DNA of 64,000 bases, from NCBI RefSeq assembly GCF_900104585.1, contig NZ_FNVX01000006.1:806001-870000 (forward strand), in the 5' to 3' direction. Made by a program: the position numbers and the translations under genes. Positions 19,764-28,527 of this stretch are shown in pieces; position 1 is the first letter of the stretch; every line of letters starts with the position of its first letter. The notes below the pieces were generated by a model that was not told where the DNA came from, ran no database searches, and saw only the letters and a program-made list of their open reading frames with translations. Source of the stretch: Bacteroides ihuae (GTDB lineage: Bacteria; Bacteroidota; Bacteroidia; Bacteroidales; Bacteroidaceae).

Positions 19764-20690
19764 ATGAGAACATATCTTTATTGTGAAGCCGGCTTTGTGG
19801 AAAAGCCGCAATGGCAACCTAATTGCTGGATAAACGTAGAATGTCCGGATGCCGATGATTTAAGATTCCTCACCCAAGAACTGGAAGTTCCTGAATCTTT
19901 CTTGAATGACATTGCCGACGTAGATGAACGTCCACGTACGGAGACAGAGGATAACTGGTTACTCACCATTCTTCGCATACCCATGCAAAGTTCGCAGAAT
20001 GGCACACCCTTCACCACCGTACCTATAGGCATTATTACCAATAACGAAATTATTATCTCTGTTTGCTATTACCGCACCGAGATAATGCCCGACTTCATCA
20101 ATTACACCCGTCGAAAAGGATTGAAGGTGAACAATAAGCTTGATTTGATTTTACGACTCATTTATTCATCGGCCGTATGGTTTCTGAAGTACCTGAAGCA
20201 GATAAACAACGATGTAACCGCTGCAGAGAAAGCGCTAGAGCGAAGCATCCGTAATGAAGACCTGCTGCAGCTGATGAAGTTGCAGAAGACATTGGTCTAC
20301 TTCAACACTTCCATTCGTGGCAATGAAGTCATGATTGGAAGACTAAAAAGCATCTTCCAGCAACCAGAGTACTTGGACGAGGAACTATTGGAAGACGTAA
20401 TTACCGAGCTGAAGCAAGCCTATAATACGGTAAACATCTACAGCGACATTCTTACCGGAACAATGGATGCTTTTGCTTCTATCATTTCGAATAACGTAAA
20501 TACGATCATGAAACGAATGACGAGTATTTCCATCATCTTAATGGTTCCTACACTCATTGCCAGTTTTTATGGTATGAATGTCAACGTCCATTTAGATCAA
20601 GTGCCACATGCTTTTGCCCTCATCGTACTATTCTCCATAGGGTTATCGGCGATGGCATTTGTGATCTTCCGAAAAATTAAATGGTTTTAA
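19764..20690 (+). CDS. corA: CorA family magnesium transporter
   Basis: Inner-membrane pentameric channel for Mg (and Co) ions. The 308-residue product has a long cytoplasmic N-terminal domain, then the signature GMN at residues 270-272 in SFYGMN at the end of the first membrane helix, and a second helix (about 283-302) ending with the basic RKIKWF. An AAAGGAG sequence six bases ahead of the ATG is a rare strong Shine-Dalgarno match for this phylum and fixes the start. The leader upstream may be regulatory. The gene converges on rnhB with only 13 bases between stops. Confidence 0.96.
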   Translation: MRTYLYCEAGFVEKPQWQPNCWINVECPDADDLRFLTQELEVPESFLNDIADVDERPRTETEDNWLLTILRIPMQSSQNGTPFTTVPIGIITNNEIIISVCYYRTEIMPDFINYTRRKGLKVNNKLDLILRLIYSSAVWFLKYLKQINNDVTAAEKALERSIRNEDLLQLMKLQKTLVYFNTSIRGNEVMIGRLKSIFQQPEYLDEELLEDVITELKQAYNTVNIYSDILTGTMDAFASIISNNVNTIMKRMTSISIILMVPTLIASFYGMNVNVHLDQVPHAFALIVLFSIGLSAMAFVIFRKIKWF

Positions 20691-20703
20691 AAAAGAGCAT
20701 TAC

Positions 20704-21306
20704 TCAGAAAGGCAATTGAAGCTGACTATCACCCAGCAAATTAAAAGTCAGCCTATGATAAGGCGAATGGCCATGCAATTTTATGGCACTACGATGCTTC
20801 TTTGTAGGATATCCCTTATTGTGATCCCAATCATAGTAAGGGAGTTCTTCGTGTAAACAGTTCATGTAGTCATCCCGATAAGTCTTTGCAAGCACAGAAG
20901 CAGCCGCTATAGAAAGATATTTGCCGTCGCCCTTCACCACAGTGGTATGGGGGATCGTTTTATAACTCTTAAAACGGTTCCCATCGATCAACAAATGTTG
21001 CGGAGAAAGAGTTAATTGATCGATGGCCCGATGCATAGCCAGGAACGAAGCATTTAAGATATTAATTTTATCAATCTCCTCTGGAGAAACGACTCCGACG
21101 GCCCATGCTAAAGCTTCCTTTTCTATCACTTCGCGCAAAGCATATCTTCGCTTCTCTGTCAATTGTTTAGAATCATTCAACAATTCATTCTTAAAGTCTT
21201 TCGGAAGAATAACAGCTGCAGCATATACAGCTCCTGCCAAGCATCCACGCCCGGCCTCATCACAACCGGCTTCCACTAAATCTTCGTGCAAATAAGGTAA
21301 TAACAT
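20704..21306 (-). CDS. rnhB: Ribonuclease HII
   Basis: Endonuclease that removes RNA from RNA-DNA hybrids and single ribonucleotides from DNA. The 200-residue product has the N-terminal [14 protein letters not shown] motif with catalytic Asp16 and Glu17, the LIDGNRF segment carrying the next acidic residue, and [12 protein letters not shown] with the last. The HGHSPYHR C-terminal segment is also typical. Convergent with corA. A TATCTTTG element at 21326-21333 on the - strand may be its promoter. Confidence 0.96.
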   Translation of the reverse strand: MLLPYLHEDLVEAGCDEAGRGCLAGAVYAAAVILPKDFKNELLNDSKQLTEKRRYALREVIEKEALAWAVGVVSPEEIDKINILNASFLAMHRAIDQLTLSPQHLLIDGNRFKSYKTIPHTTVVKGDGKYLSIAAASVLAKTYRDDYMNCLHEELPYYDWDHNKGYPTKKHRSAIKLHGHSPYHRLTFNLLGDSQLQLPF

Positions 21307-21325
21307 TCCTTGAGTATTTTAATGG

Positions 21326-21333
21326 CAAAGATA
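21326..21333 (-). promoter_or_regulatory. Predicted rnhB -7 element
   Basis: On the - strand this reads TATCTTTG, 20 bases ahead of the rnhB start. No clear TTTG is found at -33. Confidence 0.45.
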
Positions 21334-21374
21334 CATCATTCTACCTTTTACCCATTATTTATCGGTAGAAACAC

Positions 21375-21405
21375 TTGACTTTAGCAATTAAATGTATTAT
21401 CTTTG
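21375..21405 (+). promoter_or_regulatory. Promoter with no gene downstream
   Basis: TTG at 21375-21377, a 20-base spacer and TATCTTTG at 21398-21405 match the Bacteroides promoter well. It points away from rnhB into a 400-base region without a + strand gene. A perfect terminator follows about 37 bases later. Confidence 0.55.
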
Positions 21406-21411
21406 TGTACA

Positions 21412-21477
21412 TAATCATAAAGTATATTCAATAAATAGCAGATAAAAAGGGAGAAGTTTACGCTTCTCCCTTTTTAT
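21412..21477 (+). ncRNA. Candidate small RNA of about 65 nt
   Basis: Bounded by the promoter at 21375-21405 and the 15-bp terminator hairpin ending at 21477; the 5' end is an estimate from promoter spacing. There is no reading frame of note inside. It does not resemble an RNA family that I recognise. The terminator may instead serve the - strand hppA transcript, which would weaken the case. Confidence 0.3.
21442..21477. terminator. Perfect 15-bp terminator hairpin
   Basis: ATAAAAAGGGAGAAG and CTTCTCCCTTTTTAT pair without mismatch around a six-base loop. A/T tracts on both sides let it work in either direction: for the candidate small RNA on the + strand or for hppA read-through on the - strand. 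Confidence 0.85.
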
Positions 21478-21832
21478 GTATCTACATCCCATATTTAAGA
21501 TCAAAGAACGGTGCAAATCAACCAAAACAACGGTTTAGTTTACCTAAAAGGACGGTTGTGTTCGGTCAACTGCACGGTTATGTTTCTTAAAAAGACAGTT
21601 TCTCTTCACTCACTTCATTATTTGTCATCAAAATGATTCCTAATGAGGTCGATTTTCTCCTACTATTATGTTCAAGCACTTCTATTGTTAATTCAACTGT
21701 ACGACATCATTAATTAACCATAAACTTGCTCTTGACAAGAATAAGCTCAACTCAGTCAATCTGTATAGAATAATCAGCAGTTACTAGAGCACTCACATCT
21801 TCTTATTAAAATACGACCAAAGAATATTTTCT
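21478..21832. other. Non-coding region downstream of hppA
   Basis: No convincing gene on either strand. It contains the 22-bp array at 21508-21616. From 21617 to 21832 I see only A/T-rich sequence with stop codons in all frames and no strong hairpin next to the hppA stop. Confidence 0.6.
21508..21616 (+). repeat. Degenerate array of 22-bp units
   Basis: The hexamer ACGGTT (ACGGTG in the first copy, ACAGTT in the last) recurs at 21508, 21530, 21552, 21574 and 21595, so the period is 22, 22, 22 and 21 bases. The rest of each unit is variable, often with GTTT about three bases later. The other array in this window (37451-37530), read on its - strand, has the same period and GGTT start. Confidence 0.6.
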
Positions 21833-24046
21833 TTAGAATAAGCTCCAAGCTACAGTAAGTCCCGCCATCACAATAGCGACCATACTCATCAACTTTATCA
21901 ATATATTTAAGCTCGGTCCGGAAGTATCTTTAAACGGATCACCAACCGTATCGCCCACTACGGTAGCTTTATGAACTTCACTCCCTTTACCACCAAAGTT
22001 TCCTTCTTCCACGTACTTCTTCGCATTGTCCCATGCCCCACCGGCGTTAGCCATAAAGATGGCAAGTACAAATCCACTACTCAATCCGCCAACCAACAAA
22101 CCAAGCACACCGGGAACACCAAATATAAATCCGGTCAGAATAGGAGTAACAATAGCCAGCATAGATGGCAATATCATCTCGCGCTGCGCTCCTTTGGTAG
22201 ATATAGCCACGCAACGTTCATAATCCGGCTCTGTTTCACCAGTGAGTATTCCTTCTATTTCCCTAAACTGTCGACGCACTTCATCGACCATGTGACCCGC
22301 CGCACGTCCAACGGCATTCATCGTCAGTCCACAAAACAAGAAGGCCATCATTGAGCCAATGAACATTCCCGAAAGAACTTTAGGATTCATTAGCGTTACA
22401 CCATAATAATTCATGAAGTCAATAAACGTAGCTTGAGAAGTACTAACAGTGCCTCCATGCGGAAGGTCCAAAACCGTAGTGCCCAAGCGAGTAAGTCCAA
22501 TACGAATTTCTTCAATATAAGAGGCTAATAACGCAAGTCCCGTTAAAGCTGCCGAGCCAATAGCAAAGCCTTTCCCTGTAGCTGCCGTAGTATTACCCAA
22601 CGAATCGAGTGCATCCGTACGTTTGCGTACTTCCTCTCCCAATCCGGCCATCTCAGCATTTCCACCAGCATTATCGGCTATCGGACCATAAGCATCTGTT
22701 GCCAACGTGATACCCAATGTAGAGAGCATTCCCACAGCTGCAATGCCAATGCCATAAAGTCCCATCCCCACATTAGAGAAGTCAAAACCGGCAGCAAACA
22801 AATAAGAAGCGATGATACCAACCACTACTGCTAGTACAGGGATAGCCGTAGAGATCATTCCCAAACCAATGCCGGAAATGATCACTGTGGCCGGACCCGT
22901 CTTACCACTTTCGGAAAGCCTCTGAGTAGGTCGATAGGATTGCGAAGTATAATACTCCGTAGAACGACCAATGATGATACCTACAACCAAACCAACCACC
23001 ACTGAACACGAAATCAGCATCCAGTTCTCGAGTTGCAACAGCCAGAGAATGAAAAAAGTGGCCGCTACTATCAATACAGAACTCAGATTAGTACCAAAGG
23101 CCAATGAACTGAGCAAATCTTTCATCGTTGCATTTTCCTTTGTGCGGACAGAAAAGATTCCTATAATGGAAAGAAGAATGCCAACAGCTGCTATTAGCAT
23201 CGGTGCTATAACCGCTTTAAACTGCATTGAAGTATCCGCAGTGTGAATAAACGCCGCTGCACCCAAGGCGGCGGTAGCTAGAATAGAGCCACAATATGAT
23301 TCATAAAGGTCGGCCCCCATACCAGCCACATCACCCACATTGTCGCCTACATTGTCGGCAATAGTCGCCGGATTGCGAGGATCATCTTCCGGAATTCCAG
23401 CTTCCACTTTCCCTACCAGATCAGCCCCAACATCGGCTGCTTTAGTATAAATTCCCCCTCCTACACGAGCAAAAAGAGCCTGCGTACTCGCTCCCATCCC
23501 AAAAGTAAGCATGGTAGTCGTGATCACGCAAAGTTTATGAGTAGGCGTAAGCGCATCGGCCGGTATTACCCAGTTAAGTAACAAATACCAAAATGAGATA
23601 TCAAGCAATCCCAAGCCAACAACAACAAGTCCCATCACTGCACCACTCCTAAAAGCAATGTGTAATCCCTTATTCAAAGAGGTGCGAGCTGCATTGGCGG
23701 TACGCGCAGAAGCATACGTAGCAGTCTTCATGCCCAGAAAACCCGAAAGTCCAGAGAAGAAGCCACCAGTAAGAAAAGCAACCGGCACCCAAGAATTTTG
23801 CACTCCAAAGCCATAAGCCATAATCGAGAACAAAATTACTAAGCCAAGAAAGACCCACGCCACAATCTTATACTGCTGTTTGAGATAAGACATGGCTCCT
23901 TTGCGAACGGCCGCAGCAATTTTTACCATTTGAGGAGTTCCTTCGCTCTCTTTCATCATCTGCTTATGAAAAAAGAGAGCAAAACAAAGGGCCGCAAAAG
24001 CGGCCACAGGAATAAGCCAGAAAAGTAAGCTATCCATAAATTCCAA
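21833..24046 (-). CDS. hppA: Membrane-bound ion-translocating pyrophosphatase
   Basis: Polytopic pump that couples hydrolysis of pyrophosphate to export of H+ and/or Na+. The 737-residue product has about 16 hydrophobic segments and the substrate-binding motif [18 protein letters not shown] followed by [16 protein letters not shown] second Asp-rich site is present near [18 protein letters not shown], and the C-terminal [19 protein letters not shown] completes the active site. GNTTAA at the K+ site has Ala where K+-independent enzymes have Lys, which points to the K+-dependent class; characterised Bacteroides members pump Na+ or both ions. Ion choice is not decided here. It lies 173 bases downstream of the hybrid regulator on the same strand. 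Confidence 0.95.
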   Translation of the reverse strand: MEFMDSLLFWLIPVAAFAALCFALFFHKQMMKESEGTPQMVKIAAAVRKGAMSYLKQQYKIVAWVFLGLVILFSIMAYGFGVQNSWVPVAFLTGGFFSGLSGFLGMKTATYASARTANAARTSLNKGLHIAFRSGAVMGLVVVGLGLLDISFWYLLLNWVIPADALTPTHKLCVITTTMLTFGMGASTQALFARVGGGIYTKAADVGADLVGKVEAGIPEDDPRNPATIADNVGDNVGDVAGMGADLYESYCGSILATAALGAAAFIHTADTSMQFKAVIAPMLIAAVGILLSIIGIFSVRTKENATMKDLLSSLAFGTNLSSVLIVAATFFILWLLQLENWMLISCSVVVGLVVGIIIGRSTEYYTSQSYRPTQRLSESGKTGPATVIISGIGLGMISTAIPVLAVVVGIIASYLFAAGFDFSNVGMGLYGIGIAAVGMLSTLGITLATDAYGPIADNAGGNAEMAGLGEEVRKRTDALDSLGNTTAATGKGFAIGSAALTGLALLASYIEEIRIGLTRLGTTVLDLPHGGTVSTSQATFIDFMNYYGVTLMNPKVLSGMFIGSMMAFLFCGLTMNAVGRAAGHMVDEVRRQFREIEGILTGETEPDYERCVAISTKGAQREMILPSMLAIVTPILTGFIFGVPGVLGLLVGGLSSGFVLAIFMANAGGAWDNAKKYVEEGNFGGKGSEVHKATVVGDTVGDPFKDTSGPSLNILIKLMSMVAIVMAGLTVAWSLF

Positions 24047-24219
24047 TATTAGAGGTTACAATGGTCTAAAAGTATTGATTATTAACGATATAGGCAAAGA
24101 AAAAAACAGGAAAAGCAGCCTTCGGAAGAATAAATCCGCTAAATAAGCTTTTTTATCGCAGTATTGACTATTGCCAGGCCAAAGATTAATTTATAAAATA
24201 TTAAAATTCGCCTAATCCG

Positions 24220-27200
24220 TCAGCATTTCTTCCATTTAGTTACAAATTCCATTGGTTTTAGCCCAAATTGCTTTTGAAAACATTTAGCGAAATAAGACGG
24301 ATTATTAAACCCTACAGCATAAGCCACCTCATTCACTCGCATATTTTTCTCTACTAGTAATTCCGCCGCTTTCTTCAGACGAACGAGCTGTATCAGCTCA
24401 TTAGGTGTAACATCTGCCATCGTCTTCACTTTAGCGAACAATCCCGAACGGCTAATGCAAAGTTCTTTGGCCAACAGATCCACAGAAAAGTCAATATTGG
24501 AAAGATTCTTTTCTATCACCTCATTCATCTGTCCCAAAAATTGTTCTTCCGCTTTGTTCACAGCAATACTTTTCAATGGGACAAAAGGCATTTCAGTAAA
24601 TTTAGTCTTTAGCATCATGCGTGAAGCGAGCAAATTACGCACACAAGCCCTCAGATATTGAATAGAGAAAGGCTTCTCTACATATGCATCGGCACCAATA
24701 TTCATCCCTTCAATTTTAGAACTCAAGTCAGTCTTCGCTGTAAGCAGAATAATAGGAATGTGACTGTACATCATCTCCGAATGGAGTTGCTTGCACAAAG
24801 TAAGCCCATCCATACGAGGCATCATCAAGTCACTTATTATAAGATTCACATTATTTTTGTTTAGTTCCTCCAATGCATCTACTCCATCACTTGCCGTAAT
24901 CACCTGATATTCATCCAGGAAGCTATCAGCCAGAAAGTGCCTCATCTCTTCATTATCGTCAACGATCAGCAATCGAAGCTTGTTACCATCATAATATCCT
25001 TTCGGTTTTTCATCACACAAAGAAAGTTCCTGAACAACATTATCCTCCGAGAGCGGACTTGCATGACTATTTGTTAGTACACTCCCCTGAATAGGGAGAG
25101 AAATTATGAACGAACTTCCCTTCCCTACTTCAGACTCAACCTCCACCATACCGTGGTGCGCTTCTACTATACTTTTCACCAAGTTCAGGCCGATGCCTGT
25201 ACCTGGCTTTGTACCCGATGCAATCTGATAGAACGGTTGAAATATTTTTTCCTTTTCCTCATCGGGAATGCCACAGCCATTATCGGTTACCCGTATCTGG
25301 AAGCTCAATTCAGCAGTGTTGAGTAAGCATTGAAGAACAATACGATCTTTGGTGAATTTATTGGCATTCGTAAGCAAATTGCTCACCACTTTCGTCATTG
25401 CCTCCTGATCTACCACTGCCTCAAATTCCTTATCCGAACAGTCGAACACAAAATCTATTCCTCGTTGTTGCAGCAAAGGATTGAAGCGTTCATATACATT
25501 CATCAGTAATTCGAAAATAGTACACCTACTTGGCGTAATCGTAAAGGCCCCCTGCTCCACTTTCCTGAAATCAAGAAGTTGATTAACCAGCGTAAGCAAC
25601 CTTTGGCTGTTTCGGTTAATGATATTCAGCTCTTTCCGAACAACATCCGGCAAGGAAAAGTCGGCCGACATAATCTTTTCCATCGGGCCAATGATGAGCG
25701 AAACCGGCGTTCGAATCTCATGAGCTATCATTGTAAAGAATTGAATCTTCGAGTCGTATACCTCCTTTTCCTTTTCTTGCTGGAGCTCTTTTATTCGCTC
25801 TTTATGTCTACGTTCCGAACGCTGATGCATTGTTCGGGTGATGAAGACAACCAACAAACAGAGTAAAGCGAAATAAACAATTTTAAAACCAACTGTCATA
25901 TAAAACGGAGGATGAATAACAATGCGCAATTGCGCTCCAGCCTCATTCCAAACTCCATCGTTGTTGCATGCCTTCACTTTAAAGGTGTAGCTACCTGCGG
26001 GTAAATTGGTATAAGTGGCCTTTGTCTGAGTACCAACATAATTCCATTCTACATCAAATCCTTCAAGCTTATAAGCATATTGGTTCTTCTCTGGAGTACT
26101 GTAACTTAATGCGGCATACCTCAGACTAAATACATTCTCTTTATAAGATAAGTTCAAGCAATCTATACTAGACAGTTCTGTCGGTAGCAACCCATTTGGA
26201 GCAATCGGAATTTCTTTATTGAAGATCTCCAGGTTTGTAATAACCACCGGAGGAACATATGCATTCTTTTTAATTTTGTCCGAGCAGAAAGTATTAAAGC
26301 CATTGAGTGTTCCGACATAAATCTGACCGGAAGATGCTCTCAACCCGGAATTAAAGATAAATTGGTCACTTTGAAGACCATCACTTTTAGTGAATACCTG
26401 GCAAACAGGCTTTCCCGTTGCGTGATGATTGTAGCGCACCAAGCCTCTTGAAGTAGTAAGCCACAATAAATCATCACTCTCAATGATGCAACAAATATTA
26501 TTACTCGGAATTTTCAACGAAATGGTTGCGAATCTATCCTTCTTCGAATCATATTGGCACAAACCATCTCCGGTACCAATCCAAAGTGCATCGTGAGAAT
26601 CAACATACAGACTATTAACCTGATTACTAGCTATTGAATGCTTGTCATCCGCAGCATGAGTATAATTACGCCATTCGTGCCGGGAAGGGTTATATCGGAA
26701 AAGACCTTTGCCCTGAGTACCAAACCAAAGATATCCATCCGCATCTTGTTTAATGTCTATGGTCATAAAGCCAAGATCTTTCACTCTGGTAAAATCATCC
26801 GTTTCAGGATGATACAGATTCACACCCGACATGCTCGTTACCCAAATTCGCTTCTCCCGGTCCTTGAATATGGCATAAATGCTGCTTCCATCGAGTGTTC
26901 TAAGATCCTTTTCATCTGTATTGTAATGCCTGAAGTGTCCGGTTTTAAGATTCATCACATCCAGTCCTCCCGAATAGGTACCAATCCAAAGCTCATCATC
27001 ATTTAAGCAAAGTGCATGTACATTGTGATAAGATAAGCTATTCTTTCCTATTTCGGGCATGTAAGGTTTAAATATTCCAGTCTTGGGATTATAGCAGTTA
27101 AGCCCACCATCATCCGTACCAATCCAGATATTTCCACTTTTATCCTCACAAAAACGGCTGATGATATCTCCATTAATAGAGTTTCGGAAGTGAGAATAAG

Positions 27201-28248
27201 CATATCCTCTAAACATACCACTGTTGGGTGATAAGTAATTCACTCCACCATAGTACGTTCCAATCCAGATTCCTCCCTCCTTGTCCTTAACAATAGGGTA
27301 GATAAACTTATTGGATAGAGAAGTCAGATTTGTTTCATCGGAAACCAATCGTTGATGCTCTCCGGTGTCTGTGTTCAGAATGCTAAGTCCATCGTCCGAG
27401 CCAATCATCAACACATCCCGACTCATCTCGGCCATACTATGTATATGCAAAATACCTCCTTTGACTTTAGGAGATAGAAAGGTTGTCGTTTTACCAGTAT
27501 GCCTATCCAATTTTCTAATACCGCCATCCCATGTCCCTAACCAAAATTCTCCTTTAGAACTTTCCAATAGATATAAGAAGGTAGACTCTTTATCGCCCGG
27601 AGCAAGTAATACCGAAAAGTTTTCAAAAGCATTTTTACTCTTGTTGAATTTAGCCAAAGGTTTCTTTGTTATCTTCGATGCCACCCATACATCACCCTGC
27701 TTATCCGCATAAATATAATTAATCAAACCTTGTGGTTGACCGGGAAACATGTATTGCTCAAGCTTTCGAGACGATAGATTATATTTAAAAGCCCCTTGAC
27801 CGTGAGTAGCAAGCCACACATTACCCTGCTTGTCTTCTACAATGTTATTGATGATAGACGTGATTGTTACTCCCGCTTTAGTTTGCGGACGAAAAAGATA
27901 GAAGAGATCTTTCTCATAGATATAGATATAAACACCAGTATCCGTGCCAATCCATAATTTTCCTTCACTGTCTTCAAACAGCACGTTGATGTAATTGTTA
28001 CCCAAAGTAGTAGGAGAATTGCCGTTGCTCAAATACTTTTTGATATTTTGCCCATCAAAGCAGTTCAGTCCCTCTTCGGTTCCAATCCAGATGAAGCCTC
28101 GCTTATCTTGCAAGATGCTTCTGACAATATTAGAGGAAAGTCCATTATCTACCGTATAATGACGGAAGCTAAAGACTCTGGGTTCAGCTTTAGCAATCGA
28201 CAAGAAAATAGCTAAAAGAGCTATGAATAAAAATAGATACTTCTTCAT
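24220..28248 (-). CDS. Hybrid two-component system regulator of the PUL
   Basis: A 1342-residue sensor and regulator in one chain. Order: signal peptide (1-21), a periplasmic sensor of about 700 residues built of two-bladed Reg_prop repeats with recurring WIGT-type motifs, a Y_Y_Y domain (about 715-780), one membrane segment (about 787-808), a histidine kinase with His843 in AHEIRTP and ATP-binding motifs NANKF, DNGCGIP and GTGIGLNLV, a receiver with Asp1140 in IISDLMMPRMDG, and a C-terminal AraC-type DNA-binding domain. Such regulators usually bind a breakdown product of the target glycan in the periplasm and switch on the adjacent PUL. It is divergent from the GH127-susCD genes, with a 279-base control region between. 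All key residues are present. Confidence 0.96.
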   Translation of the reverse strand: MKKYLFLFIALLAIFLSIAKAEPRVFSFRHYTVDNGLSSNIVRSILQDKRGFIWIGTEEGLNCFDGQNIKKYLSNGNSPTTLGNNYINVLFEDSEGKLWIGTDTGVYIYIYEKDLFYLFRPQTKAGVTITSIINNIVEDKQGNVWLATHGQGAFKYNLSSRKLEQYMFPGQPQGLINYIYADKQGDVWVASKITKKPLAKFNKSKNAFENFSVLLAPGDKESTFLYLLESSKGEFWLGTWDGGIRKLDRHTGKTTTFLSPKVKGGILHIHSMAEMSRDVLMIGSDDGLSILNTDTGEHQRLVSDETNLTSLSNKFIYPIVKDKEGGIWIGTYYGGVNYLSPNSGMFRGYAYSHFRNSINGDIISRFCEDKSGNIWIGTDDGGLNCYNPKTGIFKPYMPEIGKNSLSYHNVHALCLNDDELWIGTYSGGLDVMNLKTGHFRHYNTDEKDLRTLDGSSIYAIFKDREKRIWVTSMSGVNLYHPETDDFTRVKDLGFMTIDIKQDADGYLWFGTQGKGLFRYNPSRHEWRNYTHAADDKHSIASNQVNSLYVDSHDALWIGTGDGLCQYDSKKDRFATISLKIPSNNICCIIESDDLLWLTTSRGLVRYNHHATGKPVCQVFTKSDGLQSDQFIFNSGLRASSGQIYVGTLNGFNTFCSDKIKKNAYVPPVVITNLEIFNKEIPIAPNGLLPTELSSIDCLNLSYKENVFSLRYAALSYSTPEKNQYAYKLEGFDVEWNYVGTQTKATYTNLPAGSYTFKVKACNNDGVWNEAGAQLRIVIHPPFYMTVGFKIVYFALLCLLVVFITRTMHQRSERRHKERIKELQQEKEKEVYDSKIQFFTMIAHEIRTPVSLIIGPMEKIMSADFSLPDVVRKELNIINRNSQRLLTLVNQLLDFRKVEQGAFTITPSRCTIFELLMNVYERFNPLLQQRGIDFVFDCSDKEFEAVVDQEAMTKVVSNLLTNANKFTKDRIVLQCLLNTAELSFQIRVTDNGCGIPDEEKEKIFQPFYQIASGTKPGTGIGLNLVKSIVEAHHGMVEVESEVGKGSSFIISLPIQGSVLTNSHASPLSEDNVVQELSLCDEKPKGYYDGNKLRLLIVDDNEEMRHFLADSFLDEYQVITASDGVDALEELNKNNVNLIISDLMMPRMDGLTLCKQLHSEMMYSHIPIILLTAKTDLSSKIEGMNIGADAYVEKPFSIQYLRACVRNLLASRMMLKTKFTEMPFVPLKSIAVNKAEEQFLGQMNEVIEKNLSNIDFSVDLLAKELCISRSGLFAKVKTMADVTPNELIQLVRLKKAAELLVEKNMRVNEVAYAVGFNNPSYFAKCFQKQFGLKPMEFVTKWKKC

Positions 28249-28527
28249 TAATAGAAAAGAGGGGGCTAACGGTTTATTTCTTTTGCAATATTAACGTTTT
28301 TATTCGACAGAGCATCCCAATATCATCCACAAAGCTAGAAGAATAATCCAGCCATAGAGCTCAAAGCACTAATAATAAGGGATAATTGGCTCTAAAACAT
28401 TTATTCACTATTCGGACTATTTTCGCATAGTCATGGATTATTCTTCTACCACTGCTCCCCTTTTTCACCTTAATTTGCAATCGTACCGAAACATAAGTTA
28501 AAAATCTAATTCAAAAACCATAACGTT
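28249..28527. promoter_or_regulatory. Divergent PUL control region with a 15-bp inverted repeat
   Basis: Between the regulator gene and the first GH127 gene. TAGAAGAATAATCCA at 28336-28350 recurs in inverted form at 28434-28448, with 83 bases between the arms. A weak -7-like TTAATTTG lies at 28470-28477 on the + strand. The repeat arms are candidate binding sites for the AraC-type domain of the divergent regulator. Confidence 0.5.

Noticed and set aside
24047..24219. Terminator between the hybrid regulator and hppA
   Set aside because: Only short and weak pairings (such as AAAAGC/GCTTTT) are found; no hairpin with a T tract could be supported.
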